A DNA stretch of 64,000 bases from JAPPHA01 sp963662815. Its GTDB lineage: Bacteria > Pseudomonadota > Alphaproteobacteria > Rhodobacterales > Rhodobacteraceae. Position numbers and translations under genes: made by a program. The stretch lies in NCBI GenBank assembly GCA_963662815.2, contig CAXXWA010000029.1:382627-446626 (forward strand), read 5' to 3'. The notes below the pieces were generated by a model. The model worked only from the letters and a program-made list of their open reading frames with translations, did no database searches and was not told the DNA's origin. Positions 25,964-35,083 of this stretch are shown here, in pieces (position 1 is the stretch's first letter; every line of letters starts with the position of its first letter).

Positions 25964-26981
25964 CGAAGCCTTCGATGTCCGTGTATGCATCGCCGACGGC
26001 CGTCTGGCGCGCCTCGGCCCTGCTGTGGAACGCATCGAGGGAGCCGGCGGGGATCACCCAGGTATGCGTGACCAGGTAACGGGCCATGCGGACCTGCGCC
26101 CACGGCAACAGCAACCCGGCCGACAATGCGACCGCGAACGCGTTGCTGATCGCGATCATCACGATTCGGCCCGCGGATGCGCGCGACTCGAACCGATGGC
26201 CTCCCTCGAGCGTCATCCCGTCGTAGACCGCCCTGCGGACATAGGCCGTGTAGATCGTCGACGCGGGAACGATGGCAAGAACGAATAGCAAGTAGGCCAG
26301 GAAAACCGGCAGCGGCGACACGTCGCCGGGCGGCGCTCCGCGGCCGAGGTCGGCCAGCGAGGCCGGCGAGACCTGGAGTGCGCCCGCGAGAATCACGATC
26401 GCGACGACCGAAATCGCGGCCACCCAGAGGATCGCCATCGCGAACGCCGCGTAGAAGGGCCCGACTCCGCCGTCGAACGCGAAGCCGTGGTCTCCGATCC
26501 TGTGCCGTCCTATCCGGTACCTGAATCCGGCGCGGGCGGCATAAGGATAAGCCAGATACAGCGTGAAGATGCAGAGGAACGGGTACAGCAGGAAGACGAG
26601 AAACGCCCGCCAGTACTGCCCCTCGAAGCGGAAGCGCACGTTCGACCAGCTCGTCATCGCGGCGTTGAACCTCAGACTCCGGTTGATCAGCCAAGGCATC
26701 ACGAAGATGAAGACGATCCCGAATGCCGCCACGACCGGCGACATGCGCGAGGCGATCGACCAGGCAATCAGCAGCGCGATCACGATCAGCCGGCCGACGA
26801 GGATCTGCAGCCCCGTTGCGTGGTAGTCGAACGTTCGTCCGCCGATGCCCGTGTGTCCGAGAAAGAAGCGCCGGGTCCTGACCTTGGCCCAGGCGGAATA
26901 GATCCCGAGGGTGAAGATCGAGAGGCAGAGGTTTACGATCCAGATGCCGAAGTATTCGCGGGCGCTGCCGGTGAAGCTCAT
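25944..26981 (-). CDS. DUF898 (YjgN-like) integral membrane protein
   Basis: 345 residues from ATG 26981 (MSFTGSAREYFGIWIVNLCL). The N-terminal GSAREYFGIWIVN..TLGIYSAWAKVRTRRFF pattern is diagnostic of DUF898. It repeats in the middle as RFEGQYWRAFLVFLLYP and YPYAARAGFRYRI. At least seven long hydrophobic segments indicate an inner-membrane protein of unknown function. It is co-transcribed and overlaps with the M48 protease gene downstream, so the two probably act together. The frame is open further upstream, but the family begins here. Confidence 0.82.
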   Translation of the reverse strand: MSFTGSAREYFGIWIVNLCLSIFTLGIYSAWAKVRTRRFFLGHTGIGGRTFDYHATGLQILVGRLIVIALLIAWSIASRMSPVVAAFGIVFIFVMPWLINRSLRFNAAMTSWSNVRFRFEGQYWRAFLVFLLYPFLCIFTLYLAYPYAARAGFRYRIGRHRIGDHGFAFDGGVGPFYAAFAMAILWVAAISVVAIVILAGALQVSPASLADLGRGAPPGDVSPLPVFLAYLLFVLAIVPASTIYTAYVRRAVYDGMTLEGGHRFESRASAGRIVMIAISNAFAVALSAGLLLPWAQVRMARYLVTHTWVIPAGSLDAFHSRAEARQTAVGDAYTDIEGFDVGPAI

Positions 26982-27039
26982 CCTGACAGCGTCGGGACTG
27001 CTGGCGCCCGCGCGCTCCCCGCTCCCGATTCCGTATGCG

Positions 27040-28911
27040 TCACGCACCGGACGCCTCGCGGGACAGAAGATGCCCGACGACCTGGTCGGCCAGCTCCTCC
27101 GGGGCGCAGTTGGCGGAGTCCAGCACGAGATCCGGCGACTCGGGCGCCTCGTACGGGCTGTCGATTCCTGTGAAGTTGGCGATCTCCCCGGCCCGCGCCT
27201 TGCGGTAGAGACCCTTGGGATCGCGCTCCTCGCAGACTTCGAGCGGCGCATCGACGAAAACCTCGATGAACTCTCCGTCCTCCATCAGCTCCCGCGCCAT
27301 CAGGCGATCGGCCCGGAAAGGCGAGATCACCGAGACAAGAACGATCAGTCCGGCATCGGCCAGGAGCTTCGCGACCTCGGCCACGCGGCGCAGGTTCTCG
27401 GCGCGGTCCGCCTCGGTGAATCCGAGATCCTTGGTCAGGCCGTGGCGCAGGTTGTCTCCGTCGAGGACGTAGCTGTGCCGGCCCATGGCAAGGAGCCGGC
27501 GCTCCACCTCGTTCACGGTCGTCGACTTGCCGGACCCCGATAGTCCCGTGAACCAGAGGACGCGCGCGGCCTGGTCCTTCTGCGCGGCGCGCGTCGACCT
27601 GTCGACGGCGAGCGCATGTTTCGTCAGGTTCGACGCGCGGCGGAGCGCGAAGTCGATTGTCCCGGCGCCGACCGTCGCCCGTGTGAAGCGGTCGATCAGG
27701 ATGAACCCGCCCGTTTTCCGAATCTCCCGGTACGGATCGAACGCGACGTTCCTGTCGAGAATGATGTTGCAGCAGCCGACATCGTTCAATCCGAGCGTTC
27801 TCGCAGCGGCGCGTTCGAGCGTGTCGATGCTCAGCCTGTGCTTGAGCGCGGTAACCTGGGCGCCGGTCGCGCAGGTGCCGATCTTCAGGAGATACTGCCG
27901 CTTGGGAAGCAGTTCGCTCTCGTCCATCCAGATGACGTTGCAGGCGAACTGGTCGCTTCTCCCGGGCGGGTGTGAGGCCGACGCGATGACATCGCCGCGG
28001 CTGGCATCGACGTCCTCGGCGAAGGTCAGGGTGACGGCCTGGCCTGCACGCGCCGATTCGAGGTCGCCGCCGCGAGTGACGATTCGCGCCACCGTCGCTT
28101 CCCGGCTGCCCGGGCAGACGAGAACCGCGTCTCCGGGCGAGACCCGTCCCGACGCGATCGTGCCGGCGAATCCGCGGAACGCGGAATCGCGCCGGTTGAC
28201 CCACTGGACCGGCATCCGGAACGGCTGCGCGTCGCAACCTCCCGGAACGTCCGCCGCCTCGAGCGCTCCGAGAATCGTTTCGCCGGCGTACCAGCTCGTC
28301 TCCTCCGAACGCGCCGCCACGTTCGCGCCGGTCAGCGCCGAAACGGGAATGCTCTCCACCCCGGCAAATCCGAGATCCGCCGCGAACTTCCGGTAGGCAC
28401 CGTCGATTCGCCGGAACGCATCCTCCGACCAGGCGACTCTGTCCATCTTGTTGACCGCCAGAATCACCCGGGGAACGCCCATCAGCGACAGGATCGCGCT
28501 GTGCCGCCGGGTCTGCGACACGACTCCCCTTTCCGCATCGACCAGGACCAGCGCCGCATCGGCGGTCGAGGCGCCGGTCGCCATGTTGCGCGTGTACTGC
28601 TCGTGCCCCGGCGCATCGGCGACGATGAACGAGCGCCGGGGGGTGGAAAAGCTCCGGTACGCGACGTCGATGGTGATCCCCTGCTCCCGTTCCGCCCGCA
28701 ACCCGTCGACCAGGAGCGCAAGGTCGACGTCGCCGCCGCAGGTCCCGTGCCGTCTGCTGTCGGCGCGGACGCGCGCCATCTCGTCGCCGGGAACATTCCC
28801 GGATTCGAACAGCAGCCGGCCGATCAGGGTCGACTTCCCGTCGTCCACGCTGCCGCAGGCAACGAAGCGCAGGATGTCGCGCTCGCGCCGGACGTCCGGG
28901 GCCGGCTGCAT
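27040..28911 (-). CDS. cysNC: Bifunctional sulfate adenylyltransferase large subunit / APS kinase
   Basis: 623 residues. The CysN half (1-~430) is an EF-Tu-like GTPase: G1 GSVDDGKST at 20-28, G3 DAPGHEQY, G4 NKMD. GTP hydrolysis drives formation of APS from sulfate and ATP with CysD. The CysC half (~445-623) is adenylylsulfate kinase with P-loop GLSGSGKST and the DGDNLRHGL element, making PAPS. The fusion removes the need for a separate cysC. The ATG overlaps the stop of cysD (ATGA at 28911). With cysD it provides activated sulfate for cysteine synthesis or sulfotransferases. All nucleotide-binding motifs are intact. Confidence 0.93.
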   Translation of the reverse strand: MQPAPDVRRERDILRFVACGSVDDGKSTLIGRLLFESGNVPGDEMARVRADSRRHGTCGGDVDLALLVDGLRAEREQGITIDVAYRSFSTPRRSFIVADAPGHEQYTRNMATGASTADAALVLVDAERGVVSQTRRHSAILSLMGVPRVILAVNKMDRVAWSEDAFRRIDGAYRKFAADLGFAGVESIPVSALTGANVAARSEETSWYAGETILGALEAADVPGGCDAQPFRMPVQWVNRRDSAFRGFAGTIASGRVSPGDAVLVCPGSREATVARIVTRGGDLESARAGQAVTLTFAEDVDASRGDVIASASHPPGRSDQFACNVIWMDESELLPKRQYLLKIGTCATGAQVTALKHRLSIDTLERAAARTLGLNDVGCCNIILDRNVAFDPYREIRKTGGFILIDRFTRATVGAGTIDFALRRASNLTKHALAVDRSTRAAQKDQAARVLWFTGLSGSGKSTTVNEVERRLLAMGRHSYVLDGDNLRHGLTKDLGFTEADRAENLRRVAEVAKLLADAGLIVLVSVISPFRADRLMARELMEDGEFIEVFVDAPLEVCEERDPKGLYRKARAGEIANFTGIDSPYEAPESPDLVLDSANCAPEELADQVVGHLLSREASGA

Positions 28912-29819
28912 CAGAAGTAGCCCTCCTGCTTCTTGCGTTCCATCGAGTTCGCCTGGTCGCGGTCGATGGCGCGATCGCGCCGTTCGGAGCTCCTCGCGGA
29001 CCGGAGCTCGCGGATGATGGCGCCGACGCTCCCGGCATCGGATTCGACGGCGCCCGTCAGCGGGTAGCAGCCGAGCGTCCGGAAACGCACCCTCCGCGTT
29101 TCCGGCCGTTCCCCGGGCTCGAGCGGAAGCCGCGCGTCGGCGACCATGACGAGCATGCCGCCGCGCCGGACAACGGGGCGCATCGCGGCGAAGTAGAGCG
29201 GAACCACGGGAATTTCCTCCCGCTCGATGTACTGCCAGACGTCCAGTTCGGTCCAGTTGGACAGAGGGAACACGCGCATGGACTCTCCCTCGCCGAGACC
29301 CGTGTTGTAGAGCCGCCAGAGTTCCGGACGCTGGTTCTTCGGATCCCAGCGATGGGACCTGCTGCGCAGGGAAAACACCCGTTCCTTCGCCCTCGACATG
29401 TCCTCGTCCCGCCGCGCGCCGGCGATCGCCGCATCGAATCCGTGGCCGTCGAGCGCCTGCCTGAGTGCCTGCGTCTTCATCACGTCGGTGTGCAGCGTCG
29501 CGCCGTGGGAGATCGGGCCGATGCCGCGAGCGATGCCGTCCGGGTTCGCATGGACGACGAGGTCCATGCCCGCATCCGCTGCGGCGCGATCCCTGAACGC
29601 GTACATTTCCGGGAACTTCCACGTGGTGTCCACGTGGAGAAGGGGGAATGCCGGCCGGGACGGGTGGAAGGCCTTTTCGGCGAGGCGCAGCATGACGGAA
29701 CTGTCCTTGCCCACGGAATAGAGCATGACCGGCTTCTCGAAGGAAGCCTCGACCTCGCGCAGGATTTCGATGGATTCCGCCTCGAGCGCGTCGAGGCGCG
29801 GAAGGCCGGTTCGCGTCAC
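28911..29819 (-). CDS. cysD: Sulfate adenylyltransferase small subunit CysD
   Basis: 302 residues from GTG 29819 (VTRTGLPRLDALEAESIEIL), which equals the length of E. coli CysD; an upstream extension to 29906 is proline/arginine-rich and unlike the family. The PP-loop motif is YSVGKDSSVMLRLA. Conserved segments follow: LLHVDTTWKFPEMY, AGARRDEDMSRAKER and PLSNWTELDVWQYI. It forms APS with the GTPase CysN. The C-terminal MERKKQEGYF is the standard CysD ending. It is co-translated with cysNC. Confidence 0.92.
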   Translation of the reverse strand: MTRTGLPRLDALEAESIEILREVEASFEKPVMLYSVGKDSSVMLRLAEKAFHPSRPAFPLLHVDTTWKFPEMYAFRDRAAADAGMDLVVHANPDGIARGIGPISHGATLHTDVMKTQALRQALDGHGFDAAIAGARRDEDMSRAKERVFSLRSRSHRWDPKNQRPELWRLYNTGLGEGESMRVFPLSNWTELDVWQYIEREEIPVVPLYFAAMRPVVRRGGMLVMVADARLPLEPGERPETRRVRFRTLGCYPLTGAVESDAGSVGAIIRELRSARSSERRDRAIDRDQANSMERKKQEGYF

Positions 29820-29954
29820 CTCAGGGCCGTCGTCGCGGCCGGCTCTCGAGTTCGCCGCCTGTCCGGCCCGCGGCAGCGCAGCGGACTGGCACGATCGGCA
29901 AAACACCGCGCTGCGAAACCGCGCCGGCGTTCCGGCAGGAGGGCATGCCTCGGC

Positions 29955-31169
29955 TTAGAAGGTCGCCGGAACATCATGATAGAGATAGTCGCGGGTCGCG
30001 GGAACGCTGGTCTTCCGCCGCGCGATCTGGATCTGGAACACGACCTGCGTGCGGTTGCGGAAGGTGATTTCGCAGGCGGTCAGGTAGAAGCGCCACATCC
30101 GGCAGAACCGTTCATCGAACATCTCCCTGACGGTGTCGAGATTCCGTTCGAAACGCTCGCGCCAGCAGCGGAGCGTTTCGGCGTAGTGCAACTGCAGGAT
30201 CTCGATGTCGGTGACCTTGAGCCGCTCCTTCTCGATCGCGGCCATCACCTCCGACAGAGCAGGGACGTAGCCCCCGGGAAAGATGTACTTCAGTATCCAT
30301 GCGTTCGTCGTGCCAGGTTCGTCGAGGCGGCCGATGGTGTGCAGCAGCGCAACCCCGTCGTCCCTGAGCATCCTGCGCAAGTGGCGGAAGAACTCGCGGT
30401 AGTGCGGCAACCCCACGTGCTCGAACATGCCGACGGACACGATCCTGTCGAACTGGCCCTTGACCTCCCTGTAGTCGCAAAGTTCAAAGCGGACCTTGTC
30501 GGCGAGCTGCCGGTCGCGAGCCCGCTCCTCCGCCAGCGCCTGCTGCTTTTCCGAGAGCGTGATGCCGGTGACGTGCGCGCCGTTTTCCTCGGCAAGGGTA
30601 ATCGCCATGCCGCCCCAGCCGCTGCCGATGTCGAGGACATCCTGTCCGGGCTCGACGAGAAGCTTTGCCGCGATGTGCCGCTTCTTCGCAAGCTGCGCCG
30701 CTTCGAGGCTCATGTCCGGTTCCGCGAAATAGGCGCAGCTGTACTGGCGGTCCTCGTCGAGGAACATCCCGTAGAATTCGTTGGAAAGATCGTAGTGGTG
30801 CGAGACGTTTCGCCTTGCGCGGCTGGCGGGCGCGTACTGCGTGGCGGCACGGGCGAGCACCCGCAGCCGATGGAGAATGCGGCGGTAAAGCACGTCTTCG
30901 CCGTCATCGAGATTACGGGTGATCACGTCGAGGAGGCCGTAGATGTCGTCGCCGTCGATGGTGATCGACTCGTCCATGTAGGCCTCGCCGAGCGCGAGCT
31001 CGGCGTTCAGCACGAATTTCCGGACGAAACCGGCATCCCGAATTCGCACGGTCACGGGTTCGGAACCGCCCTCTCCCGCCCGAAATGTCCTTCCATTGTC
31101 GAATACGACCTCAATTGCACCCTTGCGGATGATGCGTCCGACGATGGAACAGAAAATCCACTTCCACAA
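29955..31169 (-). CDS. cfa: Cyclopropane-fatty-acyl-phospholipid synthase family protein
   Basis: 404 residues if the TTG at 31169 is used; AGGGGA seven bases before it and the expected N terminus WKWIFCSIVGRIIRKG support this over ATG 31217. The first ~110 residues are the CFA lipid-binding domain (LALGEAYMDESITIDGDDIY). The SAM methyltransferase domain has DVLDIGSGWGGMAITLAE and GITLSEKQQALAEERA. VSHHYDLSNEFYGMFLD and QYSCAYF are family hallmarks, as is GMFEHVGLPHYREFF. It would methylenate cis double bonds of membrane phospholipids, although some relatives act on other lipids or furan fatty acids. Confidence 0.85.
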   Translation of the reverse strand: MWKWIFCSIVGRIIRKGAIEVVFDNGRTFRAGEGGSEPVTVRIRDAGFVRKFVLNAELALGEAYMDESITIDGDDIYGLLDVITRNLDDGEDVLYRRILHRLRVLARAATQYAPASRARRNVSHHYDLSNEFYGMFLDEDRQYSCAYFAEPDMSLEAAQLAKKRHIAAKLLVEPGQDVLDIGSGWGGMAITLAEENGAHVTGITLSEKQQALAEERARDRQLADKVRFELCDYREVKGQFDRIVSVGMFEHVGLPHYREFFRHLRRMLRDDGVALLHTIGRLDEPGTTNAWILKYIFPGGYVPALSEVMAAIEKERLKVTDIEILQLHYAETLRCWRERFERNLDTVREMFDERFCRMWRFYLTACEITFRNRTQVVFQIQIARRKTSVPATRDYLYHDVPATF

Positions 31170-31729
31170 TTCAGAGTCCCCTGCACTGAACACAGCCGAA
31201 ATTGCCGGAAACGACAAAATGCACAGGTTGTCCGGAATTTCAATTGCCGCGCGGCAAAATTCGAACCGAACCGGCCGTCAGGCAGATCGTTCCTCAACCG
31301 GCGCGTCCGGCCGCGGCGCGACGCAGGTTGGTCGAGGACCGGCGAAGTCCCGGTTTTGCACGGCCTGCCGGCGGACACGCTGCCTGACCTGTACCGGTCT
31401 CCCGAAATCGGGCGTCCTTGCCGCTGCCGGATTGCAGGGACTCGCGCCGTTCCGAGCGGCCGCTGCAACGCCGACTCCTCCCGGAATTCGCCAGCATCGC
31501 CAGCAACATCTGCCGTTAACTCACGGCCTGCGAGCATCGGCGCGCGGCGTCTTCCGAGAGCCTTGGCCGGGAAGACGGCGGGAACCGGTCGCAGCCGGAC
31601 TGCAGGTGCGAGCGGGCCCACGCCGGACCGGAGATCGGGCAGACCCGGCAAGGCAGCGCCTAGTACGTACCACCGCGTGAAGCTGCGGAGCACGCGTTGG
31701 CAGCTTTCTCGCCATAGAACAGCAAGAAG
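31170..31729. other. 560-bp non-coding stretch
   Basis: Lies between divergent genes and probably includes the promoter of the cfa-like gene; sequence near 31190-31260 is AT-richer. The remaining GC-rich part has open frames on both strands with no domain. I see no RNA gene or repeat. Confidence 0.45.
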
Positions 31730-32107
31730 TTGGAAGAACGTATTGTTGCCAACTCCACTGTGGAGACATTGTCACGGCTCGCCAAAATGGTTGATCAGCA
31801 TGAACTGCCGCTCCGTTTCATGATCAGCCTGAATGGGAGTGCACTCTGGATGCGCGGTCCTGAAGAGCATGGCTATTTTGCGCTTGCCGAGTGCGATCCG
31901 GCCGCGCAGGAGGAGGCGTTGGTGTCGCGTTGGGCTGAAATGGGTGATGAGGGTTTCCCTATGCCTTGGCATTCAAGGGACGTGTTCATCGAACGAGAAT
32001 TGACCCGCATTGAGGAACTGTCGGAAATCTATGCTCGTGGTGGCCTGAACATAACCCCTGTCCCTGATGCGGGCGAACAAGACAGTGAGGGCCAGAGCGA
32101 TGACTGA
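31730..32107 (+). CDS. Hypothetical protein, partner of MazF-like toxin
   Basis: Up to 125 residues; the start is uncertain (TTG 31730, GTG 31760 or ATG 31787). Visible features: TVETLSRLAKMVDQHELPLR, FMISLNGSALWMRGPEEHGY, FALAECDPAAQEEALVSRW and an acidic tail EQDSEGQSDD. I do not recognise the family; it is not a standard MazE with a SpoVT/AbrB fold. It overlaps the toxin-like gene by eight bases (ATGACTGA), the geometry of antitoxin-toxin pairs, so an antitoxin role is inferred from position only. Confidence 0.55.
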   Translation: MEERIVANSTVETLSRLAKMVDQHELPLRFMISLNGSALWMRGPEEHGYFALAECDPAAQEEALVSRWAEMGDEGFPMPWHSRDVFIERELTRIEELSEIYARGGLNITPVPDAGEQDSEGQSDD

Positions 32108-32495
32108 AGACAGACTGCCGCCCCGCGTGCCGCACAGGATCCGACAGGTCCCGCGGATCCGAAAGATCTATTGGTGCGACTTTCCCCTGGACGCGCAACT
32201 TCCCGAGTTCTGGAAACGCCGGCCCGTCCTGATCCTGTCGCGAACGCCCACCCGTTATGGCAATGTCACGGTTTTGCCACTCACGACGAAATCCCAGCCG
32301 GACAACCGCATGGCCTACCCAATTGACATACCGAGCATGCAACGGTCATGGGTGATTTGCGATTACCCGACTACGGTCGCTGTGAGCCGGCTGCATCTGC
32401 CGGGGCGCGTGGCGTTGCGGATTGGACAGGCAGATTTCAACAAGATCGTCGCTCTGGTCCTCAAGCGACTGCCGCGTCCCGACCATGCGCGCTGA
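32100..32495 (+). CDS. MazF/PemK-like toxin
   Basis: 131 residues from ATG 32100. After ~25 variable residues comes RIRKIYWCDFPLDAQLPEFW, then KRRPVLILSRTPTRYGNVTV and LPLTTKSQPD, which follow the MazF/PemK beta-barrel pattern (K-RP-vlil, v-plttk). Later IDIPSMQRSWVICDYPTTV and SRLHLPGRVAL fit the second half of the fold. MazF family members are sequence-specific mRNA endoribonucleases. The upstream overlapping gene is the presumed antitoxin. A strong hairpin terminator lies about 110 bases downstream. The frame is intact. Confidence 0.7.
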   Translation: MTEDRLPPRVPHRIRQVPRIRKIYWCDFPLDAQLPEFWKRRPVLILSRTPTRYGNVTVLPLTTKSQPDNRMAYPIDIPSMQRSWVICDYPTTVAVSRLHLPGRVALRIGQADFNKIVALVLKRLPRPDHAR

Positions 32496-32602
32496 CGGCG
32501 AATCCGGATGTTGAAACCCTAAGCCAAATGGCATACATTCGCTCCAGTTGCGGCGTGGGCCTGTTCCGTGTCCGCTGCCCGCTTCGGCGGGAATCAGATG
32601 CG

Positions 32603-32634
32603 AAGGGGTGGCCGGGCCACCCCTTTCGTTTTTG
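32603..32634 (+). terminator. Rho-independent terminator after the MazF-like operon
   Basis: AAGGGGTGGCC at 32603-32613 is the exact reverse complement of GGCCACCCCTT at 32615-32625, followed by TCGTTTTT. The formal loop is one base, so the real hairpin has a few base pairs fewer. It ends the 31730-32495 transcript. Confidence 0.7.
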
Positions 32635-32694
32635 GTTCTGGCGACCTGCCTTACCCCGTGAGCCAGAATCACCCAAGTCTGCAACGGCCTGCAG

Positions 32695-33258
32695 TCATGG
32701 TTGACCCGGATCAAGCGCGAACAAGCAGATCCGGAACATGACTGGTTCATTCCGGACCCTGGGTAGGATCTCCATCTCTCTCGCGCACGATGGTCTGGCG
32801 GCTGGTGTCGAAGTTCCGGGCGAACCAGGAGATGCTGGCGCCGGTGACCAGGAGTTCGAGCGCCGACACTGCCGCTCCCCGCCGGAAAGGCGGTGCGGCC
32901 GGCCGGGATGCCTGCCTTGGGACATAGCGCGGCGAAGGCCGGCCCGGGTGCGCTCCATGAGGAGATCGCGCTCGAATTCAGCCACCGCATTGATAACGTA
33001 CATGGTGAGCTTGCCCGCCGCGCTGACGAGATCGACACCGCCGAGAGCCAGGCAGTGAACCCTGATGCCGGCCGCATCGAGGCCTGCCACCGTGTCTGCG
33101 GCATCCATGGCGTTGCACCCGAAGCGGTCGAGCTTGACGACCAGGACATCTCCGGGCTCGAGCCTGTCGGCAAGCCTCGCGAATTCCGGCCGCTGGCTGA
33201 TGGCGACGCTTCCCGAGATGGTTTCGGTGACGATGCGGTGCAGCTCGACCCGGAAATC
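32695..33258 (-). pseudogene. Serine resolvase, N terminus missing and HTH frameshifted
   Basis: The frame is open from 33258 and reads FRVELHRIVTETISGS, FARLADRLEPGDVLVVKLDR, FGCNAMDAADTVAGLD, VINAVAEFERDLLMERTRAG and LRRAMSQGRHPGRP. These are the middle and end of a Tn3-type resolvase catalytic domain. The first ~30 residues, including the nucleophilic serine of the YxRVS motif, are absent because a TAG precedes the frame. The helix-turn-helix continues only in another frame (ALELLVTGASISWFARNFDT). The protein is thus doubly broken. It resembles the scrap at 4480-4620. Confidence 0.7.
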
Positions 33259-33616
33259 CTAAGCCGTTATTTCCTGCACCTAGTATTCGGTAGTCTGCTC
33301 TGGTGTGGAGACCCTGAGACATGCAAAGGATCTTGCCATTGCCCTGCCTGTCCATCAACGCCGTCCGCATCCCTGTCCGCAATGGGTTGAAGCCTGTTTA
33401 TGGACAGGGTTGTTAGGGGGGTGTCTTAACTGCTCCTTTCCGAACAGGGGGGAAGACAGTGCGTTGCACTTCGGAGTGGCGCCCGGGGTATCATTACGGA
33501 AATGTTGGCGCGGACTGTCACAATTTTGTCAAGCGGCCGTGATACATGGCCGTGCCGACGATTCCCCGGATGATCGCCGGAGAAATTGCACCGAACTCGG
33601 AAGAGGAGGCAGGGAC
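33259..33616. other. Spacer between resolvase and arsC remnants
   Basis: About 360 bases. The open plus-strand frame here is out of register with any recognisable protein until the arsC relic begins. A G-rich run near 33414-33422 and C/G tracts are present, but no clear promoter. Confidence 0.4.
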
Positions 33617-34175
33617 GTGGGAGAACCGGACAGTGCATGGAACAGGACGGCGGATGCGGAAGGTGGCCGGGAAAAGGGACAGCCTTTCAATGACCTTTTC
33701 CTCTGCACCGGCGATTCCGCGCCCAGCATCATGGCGGAGGCCATCATGGCCCGGAAGGGCGTGGACCGGCTCAACGGCTTCAGCGCCGGAAGCCATCCGA
33801 CCGGAAAGGTCAATCCTCTGGCGCTCAAGCTCCTTCGCGAGCTGAACCACGGCGTCACGGAACCGAGGTCGAAGGACTGGCCGAATTTGCCGATCCGGCC
33901 GCGCCCAAGATGAATTTTGGCTTCACGGCTTCACGGTCTGCGACAACGTTGCGCAGGAAGTCTGTCCCGCCTGGCCGGGCCGGCCGATGACGGCGCATTG
34001 GGGCATCGAGGATCCTGCGGCGGTGGAGGACAATGAAAAGGAGATTGCCATCGCATTCGCCGAAGCCTGCCGAGTGCTCGGCAACCGCATCTCGCTGTTC
34101 GCCAGCCTGCCGCTCGAGTATCTCGGCGAGTTGACTCTCCGGACGCCCCTCGACGAAATCGGCAAGGCGAACTGA
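33617..34175 (+). pseudogene. Arsenate reductase (LMW-phosphatase type), frameshifted with altered P-loop
   Basis: From GTG 33617, with GAGGAGGCAGGG before it, the frame gives FNDLFLCTGDSAPSIMAEAI, MARKGVDRLNGFSAGSHPTG and PLALKLLRELNHGV. The catalytic loop of this family is CTGNSARS; here it reads CTGDSAPS, so the arginine that holds the oxyanion is proline. After about 33900 the frame shifts, and the rest continues as NFGFTV.DNVAQEVCPAWPG, then PMTAHWGIEDPAAVEDNEKE and the usual C terminus, ending 34175. Such ArsC enzymes reduce arsenate to arsenite. An intact aquaporin follows, the AqpS arrangement of rhizobial ars operons. Confidence 0.75.
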
Positions 34176-34216
34176 CCGGCAGCGGCCAATCAGCAAGGCT
34201 ATCGGGGAAACCAATC

Positions 34217-34897
34217 ATGTCGAACCCTGTCGCATTGCCGCGGCGGCTGGTCGCCGAAGCCCTCGGCACAGCCTTCCTCCTGGCCACCGTCGTCGGCTCG
34301 GGAATCATGGCCGAATCGCTCGCCGGCGGAAACGCGGCGCTCGCGCTCCTCGGGAATTCCATCGCGACCGGGGTTGTCCTGACAGTGCTGATCCTGGTCT
34401 TCGGCCCGATCTCCGGCGCCCATTTCAACCCGGCCGTGACGCTCGCCTTCCTGATCAGGCGGGAAGTCGCCGCGAAGGACGCGCTGCTTTTCGTCGCGGT
34501 CCAGATCGCGGCCGGAATCGCCGGCGTGCTGGCCGCCCATGTCATGTTCGACGCGCCAGCCTTCTCGCTTTCGGTGAATTCGCGGACCGGGATCGGTCAA
34601 TGGACCGGAGAGTTCATCGCAACATTCGGACTGCTTATGGTGATTCTCGGTTCCGTCCGCTTCCGGCCCCAAGCAACGCCGTGGGCGGTCGGGATGTTCA
34701 TTGCAGGAGGCTACTGGTTCACCTCCTCGACGTCCTTCGCGAACCCGGCCGTGACGATCGCGAGATGCCTGACGGACAGTTTCTCTGGAATTCTGCCGAC
34801 GCACGCACCGGCATTCATTCTTGCCCAGCTCGCGGGCGCGGTCGTGGCGACGGCGGTCTTCGGCTGGCTTCTCGCGGACGACGGCCTGGAGGACTGA
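34217..34897 (+). CDS. MIP family aquaporin/aquaglyceroporin, AqpS-like
   Basis: 226 residues with six transmembrane helices and two NPA half-helices: SGAHFNPAVTLAFL and STSFANPAVTIARCL. The N terminus LVAEALGTAFLLATVVGSGI is typical of the family. The protein lies 41 bases after a dead arsC, as in Sinorhizobium ars operons where AqpS exports the arsenite produced by ArsC. With the reductase broken, the channel may still conduct arsenite or other small neutral solutes, or simply persist. The reading frame and both NPA boxes are intact. Confidence 0.85.
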   Translation: MSNPVALPRRLVAEALGTAFLLATVVGSGIMAESLAGGNAALALLGNSIATGVVLTVLILVFGPISGAHFNPAVTLAFLIRREVAAKDALLFVAVQIAAGIAGVLAAHVMFDAPAFSLSVNSRTGIGQWTGEFIATFGLLMVILGSVRFRPQATPWAVGMFIAGGYWFTSSTSFANPAVTIARCLTDSFSGILPTHAPAFILAQLAGAVVATAVFGWLLADDGLED

Positions 34898-35083
34898 TCG
34901 CTGCGCCCGCCGCCGGCGAAAACAGCCCCCGCCGAGAGGACACGAGGGCCGCTCCGGAGCAAGACGGGAACGGCTGCCGGAAGACCGGCGCCAGTCGGAG
35001 CGGCCGGCAATCCGGTCTGCAGACAGCCGGTATCCCTTCCGGCCAAAGCCCCGGAGTCCGGTCCCGGGGCTGGCCGCCGGAGG

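Noticed and set aside
29352..31823. An 823-aa plus-strand open frame opposite cysD and the cfa-like gene
   Set aside because: Antisense shadow of well-conserved genes; no start signal or domain.
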